A stretch of 64,000 nt of DNA from Lewinella sp. IMCC34183. GTDB lineage: Bacteria; Bacteroidota; Bacteroidia; Chitinophagales; Saprospiraceae. The translations under genes were made by a program, and so were the position numbers. Shown piece after piece: positions 8,163 to 17,270 of the stretch. The notes beneath the pieces are model-generated. The model was not told where the DNA came from. It saw nothing but the letters and a program-made list of their open reading frames with translations, and did no database searches. The stretch is from NCBI RefSeq assembly GCF_003390915.1, contig NZ_QMEM01000013.1:1-64000 (forward strand). The letters are read 5' to 3'. The first letter of the stretch is position 1, and every line of letters begins with the position of its first letter.

Positions 8163-9260
8163 CAATAGGCGGGCGCACAGGCTTGATCTTTTAGTTCTTT
8201 TCTATCAAGAGAAAAGAACGAAGGGTAGCCGATTACTAGCAGGATAGGGTTTCACGCAGATCGCCTGCGGCTAACACAGAGGCGCTGCGCTTCCACACAG
8301 ATTATCACAGATTCCCGCAGGGCTGATGCAATGGCGCGCAGGACTGATGCGGGATTACCCGGATTGCGGCCGCCCTGCGGGCTGCCGGCGGCACTGATGC
8401 GCACTTCTCAAGGTAAATTTGCATTTCCGCACGACCAATAGGCACAGGAATAGGTAAAGCGTCTACTACACGGAATGACCGCCCTTGCGAACGCCCGGGT
8501 TCCGGGCCGCGGACCGGCGTGAAAAAACCTGCACTGTATGAGCCGTAAGGAACAACAAGGTGCCTGATAAGCAGTAGTCGGGAGCGTACTGAATCGAAGC
8601 TGGTACCGCCGAGGCGAGTTTGCAGGTTTTAGCCGGTTCGGGGTGCGGGACACGAATAGGCGGGCGCACAGGCTTGATCTTTTGGTTCTTTTCCATCAAG
8701 GGAAAAGAACGAACAGTAGGTCTTCCCGACGGGATAGGGTTTCACACAGATCGCCTGCGGCTAACACAGAGGCGCTGCGCTTCCACACAGATTATCACAG
8801 ATTCCCGCAGGCTGATGCAATGGCGCGCAGGACTGATGCGGGATTACCCGGATTGCGGCCGCCCTGCGGGCTGCCGGCGGCACTGATGCGCACTTCTCTA
8901 GGTGAATTTGCATTTCCGCACGACCAATAGGCACAGGAATAGGTAAAGCATCAACTACACGGAATGACCGCCCTTGCGAACGCCCGGGACCCGGGCCGCG
9001 GACCGGCGTGAAAAAACCTGCACTGTATGAGCCGTAAGGAACAACAAGGTGCCTGATAAGCAGTAGTCGGGAGCGTACTGAATCGAAGCAGGTACCGCCG
9101 AGGCGAGTTTGCAGGTTTTAGCCGGTTCGGGGTGCGGGACACGAATAGGCGGGCGCACAGGCTTGATCTTTTGGTTCTTTTCCATCAAGGGAAAAGAACG
9201 AACAGTAGGTCTTCCCGGCGGGACAGGTTTTACCACAGATCGCCTGCGGCTAACACAGAT
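8163..9260. repeat. Tandem long repeat block B (unit about 489 bp, over 2 copies), inverted to block A
   Basis: The phrase AATAGGCGGGCGCACAGG occurs at 8163, 8655 and 9144, giving periods of 492 and 489 bases. The intervening copies match almost base for base. Much of the unit is the reverse complement of block A at 1-790. Each unit carries a run of CACAGAT phrases (for example near 8740-8800) and GGGATTACCCGGATT-like text. The whole gap 8131-9482 contains no gene I can support. After 9260 the sequence diverges into a related but different CACAGATT-containing tail to about 9410. Confidence 0.9.
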
Positions 9261-9436
9261 TGACTTCGTCGAACTTCGTGTCGCTACGCTCGGTCGCGGA
9301 TGGAAACAGATTCCCGCAGGGCCGATGCGGGGGCGCGTAGTGCTGACGCTGGATTACACGGATAGAGCCAGACCTGCAGTCTGCCTGCGGCACCACGCGG
9401 AGCCCTAGTCAGCAAAGGAAAAGAACGAAGCTCCGC

Positions 9437-9476
9437 GCGGCTGGAAGCCGCATCCCACTGCGCGGTCGGAAACCGC
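9437..9476. repeat. Dispersed hairpin elements (copies 2 and 3)
   Basis: GCGGCTGGAAGCCGC (9437-9451) is the reverse complement of the element at 3663-3677. GCGGTCGGAAACCGC (9462-9476) is a close variant. They lie just past the 3' end of the GH13 gene and could act as transcript ends. Confidence 0.55.
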
Positions 9477-9482
9477 ATTCTA

Positions 9483-11213
9483 CTAGCGGAGCACTACCGC
9501 CTGCCAGGGCAGCAGCTCCACCGTTGCATTGTCCGAGGTAAACTTCGGATAGTTGTTGATCAGAGGTTCCCCCAATTCTTCCATACCAGGCAAATCGACC
9601 GTCGCAGCTTCGTCGGAGAAATTCAGGAGTACCAGGATACGCTCCTCCCCCAGGGTGCGTGTGTAGGCGTACACCTGCTCGTGGTCGGGTACCAGCAGCT
9701 CATAGTCGCCGTAGACCAGCACCCGGTTTTCGTTTCGGAGGGCCGTCATCCGACGGAAGTGATTGAGCACCGACTCCGGATCGGCATCCTCGGCCTCCAC
9801 GTTGATCGTTGCGTAATTGTCGTTGACGGGTAGCCAGGGCACGGCACTCGAGAAGCCCGCGTAGGTCGAGTCGCTCCACTGCATCGGGGTACGGCCGTTG
9901 TCGCGGGAGGTGAAGTTGAGCTCGGTGAGGAACTGCTCCATATCCTTCCCCTGGGACTCCGCTTTCTTATACCCGTTGATGGCGGCGATATCCTGGTAGT
10001 CGCTGATCTCGTCAAAATCAATATTGGTCATGCCAAGCTCGTCGCCGTAGTAGGCGTAGGGCGTACCCCGCATGCTGAGCAGGAAGGTGTTGAGCAATTT
10101 GGCGGAGGCGGCGCGGTAATTGGGGGTATCGTCCCCCCAGCGGCTCACCATGCGGGCCTGGTCGTGATTGCTGAGGAAAATGGACAGCCAGCCGCGCTCG
10201 GCAAAGGCGCTGTCCCAGCGGGTGAAGACCCGTTTCATCTCCGTAAGTTCGTAGCCGCCGTACTTCGGTACGTCCACCCCGTCGAAGGCGTAGGCCATAT
10301 CCAGTTCGTTGCGGTCGGCGTCCACGAGTTCGTGGGCTTCGGTGAAGTTGCGGCCCGCCCCCTCGGCTACGCTCATCACGTTGTACTGGCTGAACACTTC
10401 GTCGTTCATCTCGCGGAGGTAGTCGTGCAGGCCGTCCTGCATGGCATAGTATTGGATGAAGTTTTCGTCCAAATCATCCGGGAACTTCGGATAGGTGGTG
10501 TCCTTAGCGGCAAACTGGAAGGCGTCCAGCCGGAAGCCGTCCACCCCCTTTTCGGCCCAGAACTTCATAATATCGTACACCTCCTGCCGCAGCTCGGGAT
10601 TCTCCCAGTTCAGGTCGGGCTGCCCCTCGGCGAAGTAGTGCAGGTAGTAGCTATCGGTGGTCTCGTCGTACTTCCAGGCGTCGCCCGCCGCGTCGAAGAG
10701 GCTGTAGCGGTGGGGCGGCGTGCCCTTTTCAGCGGGCCACCAGTGGTAGTAGTCGCGGTAGGGGCTGTCCCGGCTGCTGCGGGCCGACTGGAACCAGGGA
10801 TGCTCGTCGCTGCTGTGGTTCACCACGATGTCCATGATCAGCTTGATGTCGCGCTCGTGCATGGCGACAAGCATACGGTCGAAATCGGCCATGGTTCCGA
10901 AGTCGGCCATGATGTCGCGGTAGTCGCTCACGTCGTAGCCATTGTCGTCGTTGGGCGAGGTGTAGATGGGGTTGAGCCACACGGCGCTCACGCCCAGGCT
11001 CTGCACGTAGTCCAGCCGCTCGATGATGCCGTTGAGGTCCCCCACCCCGTCTCCGTCGGTATCCTGGAAGCTGCGGGGGTAGATCTGATAGATGATGAGC
11101 TCCTTCCACCATTCCCGGTCGGCCGGACTGCCACCTACGCCGGGAGCGGCAGGTTCCTGTCCGCTGCCACAGGACACAAAAACGGCTAGCAGTAAGTAGC
11201 AGGCAAAGCGCAT
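9483..11213 (-). CDS. GH13 alpha-glucosidase/alpha-amylase lipoprotein
   Basis: A 576-residue lipoprotein (FVSC, Cys 15). It has a complete GH13 catalytic core: DIVVNH (128-133), DGFRLDAFQF with the nucleophile Asp at 230, the acid/base Glu in VAEGAG at 284, and LSNHDQ with the transition-state Asp at 351. The start IIYQIYPRSFQDTDGDGVGD is typical of oligo-1,6-glucosidase and alpha-glucosidase subfamilies acting on short alpha-glucans. It is probably outer-membrane or periplasmic. I chose 11213 over the upstream Met at 11231 because a -7 box at 11229-11236 would overlap the latter. No SusCD genes are beside it, so it is not part of a classic starch locus here. Confidence 0.93.
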   Translation of the reverse strand: MRFACYLLLAVFVSCGSGQEPAAPGVGGSPADREWWKELIIYQIYPRSFQDTDGDGVGDLNGIIERLDYVQSLGVSAVWLNPIYTSPNDDNGYDVSDYRDIMADFGTMADFDRMLVAMHERDIKLIMDIVVNHSSDEHPWFQSARSSRDSPYRDYYHWWPAEKGTPPHRYSLFDAAGDAWKYDETTDSYYLHYFAEGQPDLNWENPELRQEVYDIMKFWAEKGVDGFRLDAFQFAAKDTTYPKFPDDLDENFIQYYAMQDGLHDYLREMNDEVFSQYNVMSVAEGAGRNFTEAHELVDADRNELDMAYAFDGVDVPKYGGYELTEMKRVFTRWDSAFAERGWLSIFLSNHDQARMVSRWGDDTPNYRAASAKLLNTFLLSMRGTPYAYYGDELGMTNIDFDEISDYQDIAAINGYKKAESQGKDMEQFLTELNFTSRDNGRTPMQWSDSTYAGFSSAVPWLPVNDNYATINVEAEDADPESVLNHFRRMTALRNENRVLVYGDYELLVPDHEQVYAYTRTLGEERILVLLNFSDEAATVDLPGMEELGEPLINNYPKFTSDNATVELLPWQAVVLR

Positions 11214-11228
11214 GATCAACGTTTTCAC

Positions 11229-11236
11229 CAAAGATA
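11229..11236 (-). promoter_or_regulatory. -7 promoter box (TATCTTTG) of the GH13 gene
   Basis: Exact TAnnTTTG match on the minus strand, ending 16 bases before the chosen ATG at 11213. It argues against the alternative start at 11231. Confidence 0.6.
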
Positions 11237-11316
11237 AGGGGTACGACCGGGCGGCGGCGCGCGGGTGCCGGGGGCCTCGTTAACCTGTCCTGCTCGGTAG
11301 GATAACGGACGAATGG

Positions 11317-13125
11317 CTATTCCTTGACCACCCGGGTCGTGTACGCGGCCTGCTGCCGGTCCAGGATGTAGAGGGTATACACGCCCCGGGGCAGGTCGCC
11401 CAGGTCCACGTCCGCGCCGCGGCCGGATTGCTGCAGCAGCTGTCGGCCGTAGCCGTCGAAGACCGTTACCGACGCCACGTCAACGCCTCCGATGCGGAAG
11501 CGGCCGGTGGTCGGGTTGGGGTAGACCGTCGCCGTACGGGCATCCGCGGCTGCCGTCACGGCCGTTGTCTCGAACCGTGCCATGTGCAGGCTGTAGGTAC
11601 CCGCGGCGACGGAGCTTCCTCCGTCGATCAGGACCAAGTAGTTCGCACCGGCTTCGGTCTGGAATTCCAGCATGGCTGCGGGATCGTCCGCGCCGGCGTC
11701 CTCATTGCAGTCGAGTATCTGGGCGGTGGTACAGTTGCCCCCTATGAGCAGGGCGCGGGTATCTCCGCCGGGGATGGCCGACTCGCTGTCGTCCGTCTTG
11801 GTCCACATACGGTAGCTGTTGCCGTCGCCGGTAAAGCGGTAGAAGACGGGGTGGTACAGGGAATCCTTCTTAGCGTAACAGCCGACCAGCAGGGGACCGT
11901 CGACCTTAACACTCGAATAATCCGTATTGTCGGTTTCCTCCAGGATGTGTTCGGCGCCCGGCGCGCCGCCCAGCAGGCTATCGATCCCGATGGCCACGGC
12001 ACAGGCTTCACCGGGCAGGTATTCGGTCATGGTGATGCTGGCCGCGGCGGTACATCCATTGTCGTCGGTGACCGCGACTTCGTACCGGCCGGAAGACAGT
12101 CCGGTGAGGGTTCCCGTGGTAACGTCCGGATGGGAGTTCCAGGCGTAGGTATAGGGGGCCGTGCCTCCGGTCGCCCGGGCCATGGCTACGCCGTCACCGG
12201 CACCGGTATCCTTGATGAGGCTGGTATCGATCGTCAGGGTGTCGGGTTCACGTACGGTTTCGAACGCCAGCCCTACACACTTCCTTTCGTCGAGGATGCG
12301 GACGCTGTACGCACCTCCCTCAAGTCCGGTGACGGTGGGTGTGGTGCTCTTGCCGGCGTCCGACCACATGTAGCTATAGTCGCCCGTTCCGCCGGTAACC
12401 GATACGGTGACGCTGCCGTCGGAGGCGCCGTAGCAGCTTACGTCGGTGGTGGCGACGGTGCCAATGATCATTTCCGGTTCGGTCAGTTCCAGCGCGGCAG
12501 TGGCCGTTCCGCCATTCGCGTCCGTGACCGTGACCTGATACGTCGCGGCGGCGAGCCCCGTAAGCGTATGGTTTTCGCTACCGACATCGGTTTCGGTGGT
12601 GCCGTCGGACCAGGCGTAAGTGTAGGGGGCGGCACCTCCGGTAACCGACACGGTCAGGCTGCCGTCGGACCCTCCGTTGCATTTGATTACCTCCGCAACC
12701 TGCAGGTTCAGTTCGGGCGGCTTGGGTTGAAAGGTAAGCTGATGCAGCTTCCACCCGGTTCTGGCGGTCTTGTAGTTCCCGTCGGCGTAGTCCGGCGGTA
12801 CCATGCCGCTACCTTCAGCACCCTGAAACACTATCAGTGCGGAGGAGAAGCCGTTAGGTTTCGTTTCGGTAGGTGGGAACTTGATCGTAGCCACTACGAT
12901 CCAGTCCATGTTGCTATTGTACTCCACCCGGATGGTGGTGTCTGAGAGTGTTGGCTCCCGGTACCTGTTCCGGCCGTTCGTAAGGGAAAAGAACTCCAGG
13001 GTTCCGGTCTTTCGCCTTCCGGTATCGTCTTCCAGTTCAAAGGTTCCGACATATTCTCCCTGAGCGACGAGGGGCGCCGCACCGGTAATCAACAGGCATA
13101 AGAGCGCGAGGTAGATATTCTTCAT
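11317..13125 (-). CDS. SprB-repeat adhesin with T9SS sorting domain (paralogue 1)
   Basis: 602 residues. A signal peptide (MKNIYLALLCLLITGAAPLVAQ) is followed by about 110 residues of unrecognised N-terminal domain, then three SprB repeats. Two have the usual VSCYGASDGSV-type start; the third lacks the Cys and begins with DTGAGDG. Next comes a module of about 150 residues starting CAVAIGIDSLLGG and containing YRFTGDGNSYRMW, then GDTRALLIGG and YLVLIDGG. The protein ends in a type A sorting domain (YPNPTTGRFRIGG to the final VVKE). The protein should be exported by T9SS and attached to the surface. I chose 13125 because the signal peptide starts there. The other two SprB proteins here share the layout. 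Confidence 0.92.
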   Translation of the reverse strand: MKNIYLALLCLLITGAAPLVAQGEYVGTFELEDDTGRRKTGTLEFFSLTNGRNRYREPTLSDTTIRVEYNSNMDWIVVATIKFPPTETKPNGFSSALIVFQGAEGSGMVPPDYADGNYKTARTGWKLHQLTFQPKPPELNLQVAEVIKCNGGSDGSLTVSVTGGAAPYTYAWSDGTTETDVGSENHTLTGLAAATYQVTVTDANGGTATAALELTEPEMIIGTVATTDVSCYGASDGSVTVSVTGGTGDYSYMWSDAGKSTTPTVTGLEGGAYSVRILDERKCVGLAFETVREPDTLTIDTSLIKDTGAGDGVAMARATGGTAPYTYAWNSHPDVTTGTLTGLSSGRYEVAVTDDNGCTAAASITMTEYLPGEACAVAIGIDSLLGGAPGAEHILEETDNTDYSSVKVDGPLLVGCYAKKDSLYHPVFYRFTGDGNSYRMWTKTDDSESAIPGGDTRALLIGGNCTTAQILDCNEDAGADDPAAMLEFQTEAGANYLVLIDGGSSVAAGTYSLHMARFETTAVTAAADARTATVYPNPTTGRFRIGGVDVASVTVFDGYGRQLLQQSGRGADVDLGDLPRGVYTLYILDRQQAAYTTRVVKE

Positions 13126-13400
13126 GAGCAAACGACTAAGTAACGGCACGCCCCGGCACAGCCGCCGGGAGACGTGGCAGATCAGTAAATGAGAGGGTAT
13201 GAAGGGGGGCAATCCCAAAAAGAATTCCGGTATACTAACGTCCTTTCCGGCACTAGCCGGAAAGCGTGTAGAAGATGGCCGTCATACGACGGGGGACCAT
13301 CGTGTGATGACACCCGATAGTACGGATACCCTGGGGGTCATATTGCCCGAATTGGTAGAATTTTCGGTGCCGACGCTGCACCCGCGTACCGCCGCACACA
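13126..13400 (-). other. Upstream region of SprB paralogue 1 with a hairpin
   Basis: No convincing gene. The 87-codon plus-strand frame here is not protein-like. A perfect hairpin, CTTTCCGGC-ACTA-GCCGGAAAG, lies at 13243-13264, probably in the leader of the gene starting at 13125. I find no clean TAnnTTTG box on the minus strand. Confidence 0.4.
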
Positions 13401-13436
13401 AAAAAGCCGGTACGGATCGTGACGATCCGTACCGGC
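13401..13436 (-). terminator. Strong intrinsic terminator of the large SprB gene
   Basis: A perfect 14-bp stem, GCCGGTACGGATCG (13406-13419) with CGATCCGTACCGGC (13423-13436), around a TGA loop. On the minus strand it is followed by a T run (A run at 13400-13405 on the plus strand). It sits 27 bases after the stop of the gene ending at 13463. Confidence 0.9.
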
Positions 13437-13462
13437 GTAGACCAGCGGTGCTGGGTGATTGA

Positions 13463-16400
13463 TTACTGCTTCACGATCCGTGAAGTGTAGTGCTGCTGTT
13501 CGGCGGTGGTCAGGTGGAGGTAGTACATCCCGCGGGGCAGGTCGCTCAGGTCGATCGTCCGGCTGGCGTTGCGCTGCTGGAGCACGAGGCGTCCGTAGCT
13601 GTCCGTGACGGTCAGCGCGCTGATGCCCAGTTCCGGGAGGCGTACCACGCCCGTGGTCGGGTTGGGGTAGACCGTGATGGCGGTGGGCAGGGCCGTGCGG
13701 ACGCCGGTGGTGGCCATCCGCATGACTTCGAGGCCGTACCGTCCGCCGGTACCTTCGACCCCGTCGACCAGCAGGGTGTATTCCATACCGGCTACCGTCT
13801 GGATTTCGATCCGTGCGTTGGCGTCCAGTTCCGATTCATCCAGGTTCCACTTCATCAGGTCGGCACTGCCGCAGTCGCCGGCGAAGAGGGCCGCGCGGGT
13901 ATCGGTCAGCACGTTCACCGAATCCAGATCGCTGGTGCGGATGTGGTAGATGTTGCCGTCGCCCACAAAGGAGAAGTAGGTGGCGTGGTAGAGCTTATCG
14001 TGACCGAAGCCGGCGATGAGGTTTTCATCCGTTACCACTCCGTGGGGGTAGGCGGTATTATCCATCAGGTGGGTACGGGTTGCCACGTTCATACCGTGGC
14101 CGAACAAGCTGTCGATGGCTATGGAACTGGTACAGCTCTCACCCATGAGGGGTACGCTGACGCTCTCCGTTTTCACACATCCCATGGCGTCCTGTACGGT
14201 TACGGTGTAGGTACCCGCCGCGAGGTCGGTCAGGGTGTCGGTGGTGGCGACCGGATCGGTATCCCAGGTGTATACCACAGGGCCCTGGTTGCGGGTCGTG
14301 GCTACGGTGAGGCTGCCGTCTCCGGCGCCGGAATCGTCGGTGGTGGTGAAGGCCAGCTGCAGCTCATCCGGCTCCACGACGGCGACGGAGTCGGTCTGCG
14401 TACAGCCTTTCCCGTCGGTAACGGTCACGTAGTACATGCCGGCGGCCAGGTCGAAAATGCTGGGGGTGGTGGCCTGCGTCGACCAGGCGTAGGCGTAGGA
14501 GCCCGTGCCCCCGCGCACCGCCACCGCGGCTATGCCGTCGTTGGCGCCGAAGCAGGAGAGCGTATCGCCGGCTACGGCATTTACCTGGAGGGGGGCGGGC
14601 TGCGTAAGGGTCACCTGGGCGGTGGCCGAACAGCCGTTGGCGTCGGTCACGACCACCTCGTGGGTACCCGCCGTGAGGGAGGTGGCGGTAGCCACGGACT
14701 CATCGTTGGCCCACGCAAAGCTGTAGGGGCCGGTACCGCCCGTAGCGGTTGCGGTAGCGGAGCCGTCGGCCCCGCCAAAGCAGGTGAGGTTTTTGTCGAC
14801 GGTGGCGGAGGCTACCAGGCCGGCCGGCTCGGTCACGGTGACGGTGGTCGTGGCGGTACAGCCGTTGGCGTCGGTCACGGTCACCTGGTAGGTGGCGGCT
14901 GCGAGGCCACCCACCTCTTCGGTAGTAGCGGAATTGTCCCAGGCGTAGGTGTAGGGGGCGGTACCGCCCGAGGCCTGTACGGAGGCGGCGCCGTCGCTTT
15001 CGCCGTTACAGCTGACGGTGGCCGCCACGGTGGCGGTAGCGATGAGCGCGGCAGGCTCAACGATGGTTACCTTGGCCGAAACGTGGCAGCCCTGCGCGTC
15101 CATGACGTACACGGTGTAGTTGCCGGCCGGCAGATCGGTGGCCTTTTCTGCTTCCGAAACGACCGAGCTACACTTCGCTAGCGAGCCGGGTTTGAGGCCG
15201 CAGCCGTTGGCATCGTCTACCCAGTAGTAGCTGTAGGGCGCATTGCCCCCCGAGACGCTGACCGAAGCGGCGCCATCCTTTCCCCCATTACAGGATACGT
15301 TAGCGTCGACGCTGGTCACCGCCACGATTGCGGCGGGTTCGGACAGGACCACCTGGCCGGTGCTGGTACAGTTGTTGGCGTCGGTAATTGTTACGGTATA
15401 GGTGCCGGCGGACAGGCCCGACAGCTTTCCAGTAGTGGCCGCATTGTTCCAAGTGTAAGCATAGGGAGCAGTACCGCCCGCTCCCTGGGCCGTCACTGCG
15501 CCGGTGGCGCCACCGTTACAGGAGATTTCCTGGTTGACCGTGAGCGCTACGGAGAGGGGGGCCGGCTCCTTTACCGTAGCGCTTTCCGTTGCGGTACAGT
15601 TGTTGGCGTCGGTGATCGTGACGGTGTAGGTACCGGCGGACAGGCCCGTCAGCTTCTCGGTAGTGGCCGAGTTGCTCCAGGCGTAGGTATAGGGGGATGT
15701 GCCACCCGTTGCGCCCGCCATTACGGCACCGTTGTCGCCGTCGAAGCAGGATGCGTCACTCTCGACCAGCGCCGCCGCGGTGAGGACGGCGGGCTCGGTA
15801 ACCGTAACCTTCTCGGTAGAGATACAGCCTTTGTTGTCGGTGACCGTCACGCCGTAGTTACCGGCGGGCAAATTCGCAACTTCCGCCGTGGCGGAGCCGT
15901 CGGACCAGAGGTACGTGTAAGGGGCTTCACCGCCGGACGCCACAACGCCGATCTTTCCGTCAGTACCGGCGTGGCAACTGACGTTGGCGAGGACGGTGGC
16001 GCTCGTTTTGAGCGTGGACTGTGACTTCAGGGTCACCTCCGCTATCGTTTCGCAGTGGTTGTGATCCATGACCGTAACCTTGTAGGTCTTCGCGTCCAGG
16101 CCGATCAGGTCCTCCGTGGTCGCACCGTTCGACCACATGAAGGTGTAGGGGGGAGCACCGCCCACCACGGTGAGGTCGACGGTACCATCAGGTGTCCCGC
16201 CGCAGCTCACGTCCGTCTTCTGAATGGACGCCGTCAGTTTCATAGGCTCGGCCACCGTCGCGGAAGCGGTGGTGGAGCCGCCCTTGTCGTCCGTGACCGT
16301 AACGGTATAGTTGCCGGCGGCCAGGCCGCTCAGGGAATTAGTGGTGGAGCTGGTGTTCGATGTTTTGGTACCATTGGACCAACTGTACGAATAGACGCCC

Positions 16401-16870
16401 GAACCGCCGGAAGCGACTACCTGCACTGATCCGGTTGCCCCACCGTGGCAGGATACGTCCGTATGCCCCTGGATCGAGGCCGCTAGGGGATCCGGGGCAC
16501 CACCGGTACCCGACCCTTCCAGTTTTGTGAGCTTAAAACCAGGCAAGTCTACCCACGTTCCGCTAGTCAGGCTCGGTGGCTTTTCTCCAACATCATCAGA
16601 GGATGCGGATACAGAGAAAGCTTTTAGTGAACCAGAGGGTCTATACCGAATCGTCCAGCTCTCACCACTCCAGTAAATTGTGGTAGAATGAGAACTGTTG
16701 GAACCGTGGTACAAAAGCTTTCCAGCATTCTGTCCAGCATAAGAAGCAGTACCAGAATACTGCACTAAGTCGTGAGTAAAAGCATAGTCAATGGACTGAG
16801 CTGTCAGGTCATGGGTTGGTGATACCGCAAGGAATAGCAAGAAGACCCATAGTGGGTACAGGTATTTCAT
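13463..16870 (-). CDS. Large SprB-repeat adhesin, ten repeats, T9SS sorting domain (paralogue 2)
   Basis: 1135 residues. Signal peptide (1-24), then an N-terminal domain of about 100 residues with no recognised family (rich in Ser, Tyr and Trp), then ten tandem SprB repeats of about 76 residues (about 128-905) with the pattern VSCxGGxDGxxxV..GGTAPYTYxW...GLxAGTYTVTVTDxNGC. Repeat 6 has an insertion of about 18 residues with two extra Cys (ANGCGLKPGSLAKC). Repeat 10 lacks the first Cys (DDSGAGDGS). It continues with the shared module (CTSSIAIDSLFGH onward) and a type A sorting domain (YPNPTTGVVRLPELG to the end). SprB itself is a motile gliding adhesin; this is a smaller relative. The first 370 coding bases are visibly AT-richer than the rest. 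Confidence 0.94.
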   Translation of the reverse strand: MKYLYPLWVFLLFLAVSPTHDLTAQSIDYAFTHDLVQYSGTASYAGQNAGKLLYHGSNSSHSTTIYWSGESWTIRYRPSGSLKAFSVSASSDDVGEKPPSLTSGTWVDLPGFKLTKLEGSGTGGAPDPLAASIQGHTDVSCHGGATGSVQVVASGGSGVYSYSWSNGTKTSNTSSTTNSLSGLAAGNYTVTVTDDKGGSTTASATVAEPMKLTASIQKTDVSCGGTPDGTVDLTVVGGAPPYTFMWSNGATTEDLIGLDAKTYKVTVMDHNHCETIAEVTLKSQSTLKTSATVLANVSCHAGTDGKIGVVASGGEAPYTYLWSDGSATAEVANLPAGNYGVTVTDNKGCISTEKVTVTEPAVLTAAALVESDASCFDGDNGAVMAGATGGTSPYTYAWSNSATTEKLTGLSAGTYTVTITDANNCTATESATVKEPAPLSVALTVNQEISCNGGATGAVTAQGAGGTAPYAYTWNNAATTGKLSGLSAGTYTVTITDANNCTSTGQVVLSEPAAIVAVTSVDANVSCNGGKDGAASVSVSGGNAPYSYYWVDDANGCGLKPGSLAKCSSVVSEAEKATDLPAGNYTVYVMDAQGCHVSAKVTIVEPAALIATATVAATVSCNGESDGAASVQASGGTAPYTYAWDNSATTEEVGGLAAATYQVTVTDANGCTATTTVTVTEPAGLVASATVDKNLTCFGGADGSATATATGGTGPYSFAWANDESVATATSLTAGTHEVVVTDANGCSATAQVTLTQPAPLQVNAVAGDTLSCFGANDGIAAVAVRGGTGSYAYAWSTQATTPSIFDLAAGMYYVTVTDGKGCTQTDSVAVVEPDELQLAFTTTDDSGAGDGSLTVATTRNQGPVVYTWDTDPVATTDTLTDLAAGTYTVTVQDAMGCVKTESVSVPLMGESCTSSIAIDSLFGHGMNVATRTHLMDNTAYPHGVVTDENLIAGFGHDKLYHATYFSFVGDGNIYHIRTSDLDSVNVLTDTRAALFAGDCGSADLMKWNLDESELDANARIEIQTVAGMEYTLLVDGVEGTGGRYGLEVMRMATTGVRTALPTAITVYPNPTTGVVRLPELGISALTVTDSYGRLVLQQRNASRTIDLSDLPRGMYYLHLTTAEQQHYTSRIVKQ

Positions 16871-17270
16871 GAGAGGGAGTTGAATAGGCGAATCAGCCGG
16901 TCGCGTCAGCGCGCCGGACAGAAAAATTGGGTGAGGAAGGTGAATTGATGGGTGAAGGACATATCTACACGGGTGGTCACATCGGAACCAGAGGGATTAC
17001 CTAGTATATACCGGATAATCCCGCCGCACGGATCAAGTACGCTCTTTTAGACGCTATAATCCACGTGGTATTGCACGCTGAATCCGTCTTTAGACCAGAT
17101 TTTTTGCCCCTCTCTTGCACGACCCTACAGTAAAGGTCACAACATCTTTAATTGGATATTGTGACTCAACCAATTTATATATGCATAGCCCGCGAATGTG
17201 TTTCAACCCCGTGGCGGCCGTGAAATTGCAGGTCGGAGCGCCCTGCCCCGGCCCCGGGTTGCTGCAAGCC
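16871..17270. other. AT-rich intergenic region upstream of the ten-repeat adhesin
   Basis: 400 bp with no supportable gene. The part from about 16950 to 17200 is clearly lower in GC than the surrounding DNA (for example ACCAATTTATATATGC at 17156-17171) and must carry the promoter of the adhesin gene starting at 16870. I find no exact TAnnTTTG on the minus strand. GC-rich sequence resumes at about 17205, near the end of the phosphodiesterase gene. Confidence 0.5.

Noticed and set aside
9483-11213. A starch-utilisation (Sus) locus built around the GH13 gene
   Set aside because: The SusC/SusD pair is more than 7 kb away, separated by adhesin genes, and is linked to a phosphodiesterase instead.
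13199-13462. 87-codon plus-strand frame in the gap between the two SprB genes
   Set aside because: It reads through the terminator hairpin at 13406-13436 and has no protein-like features.
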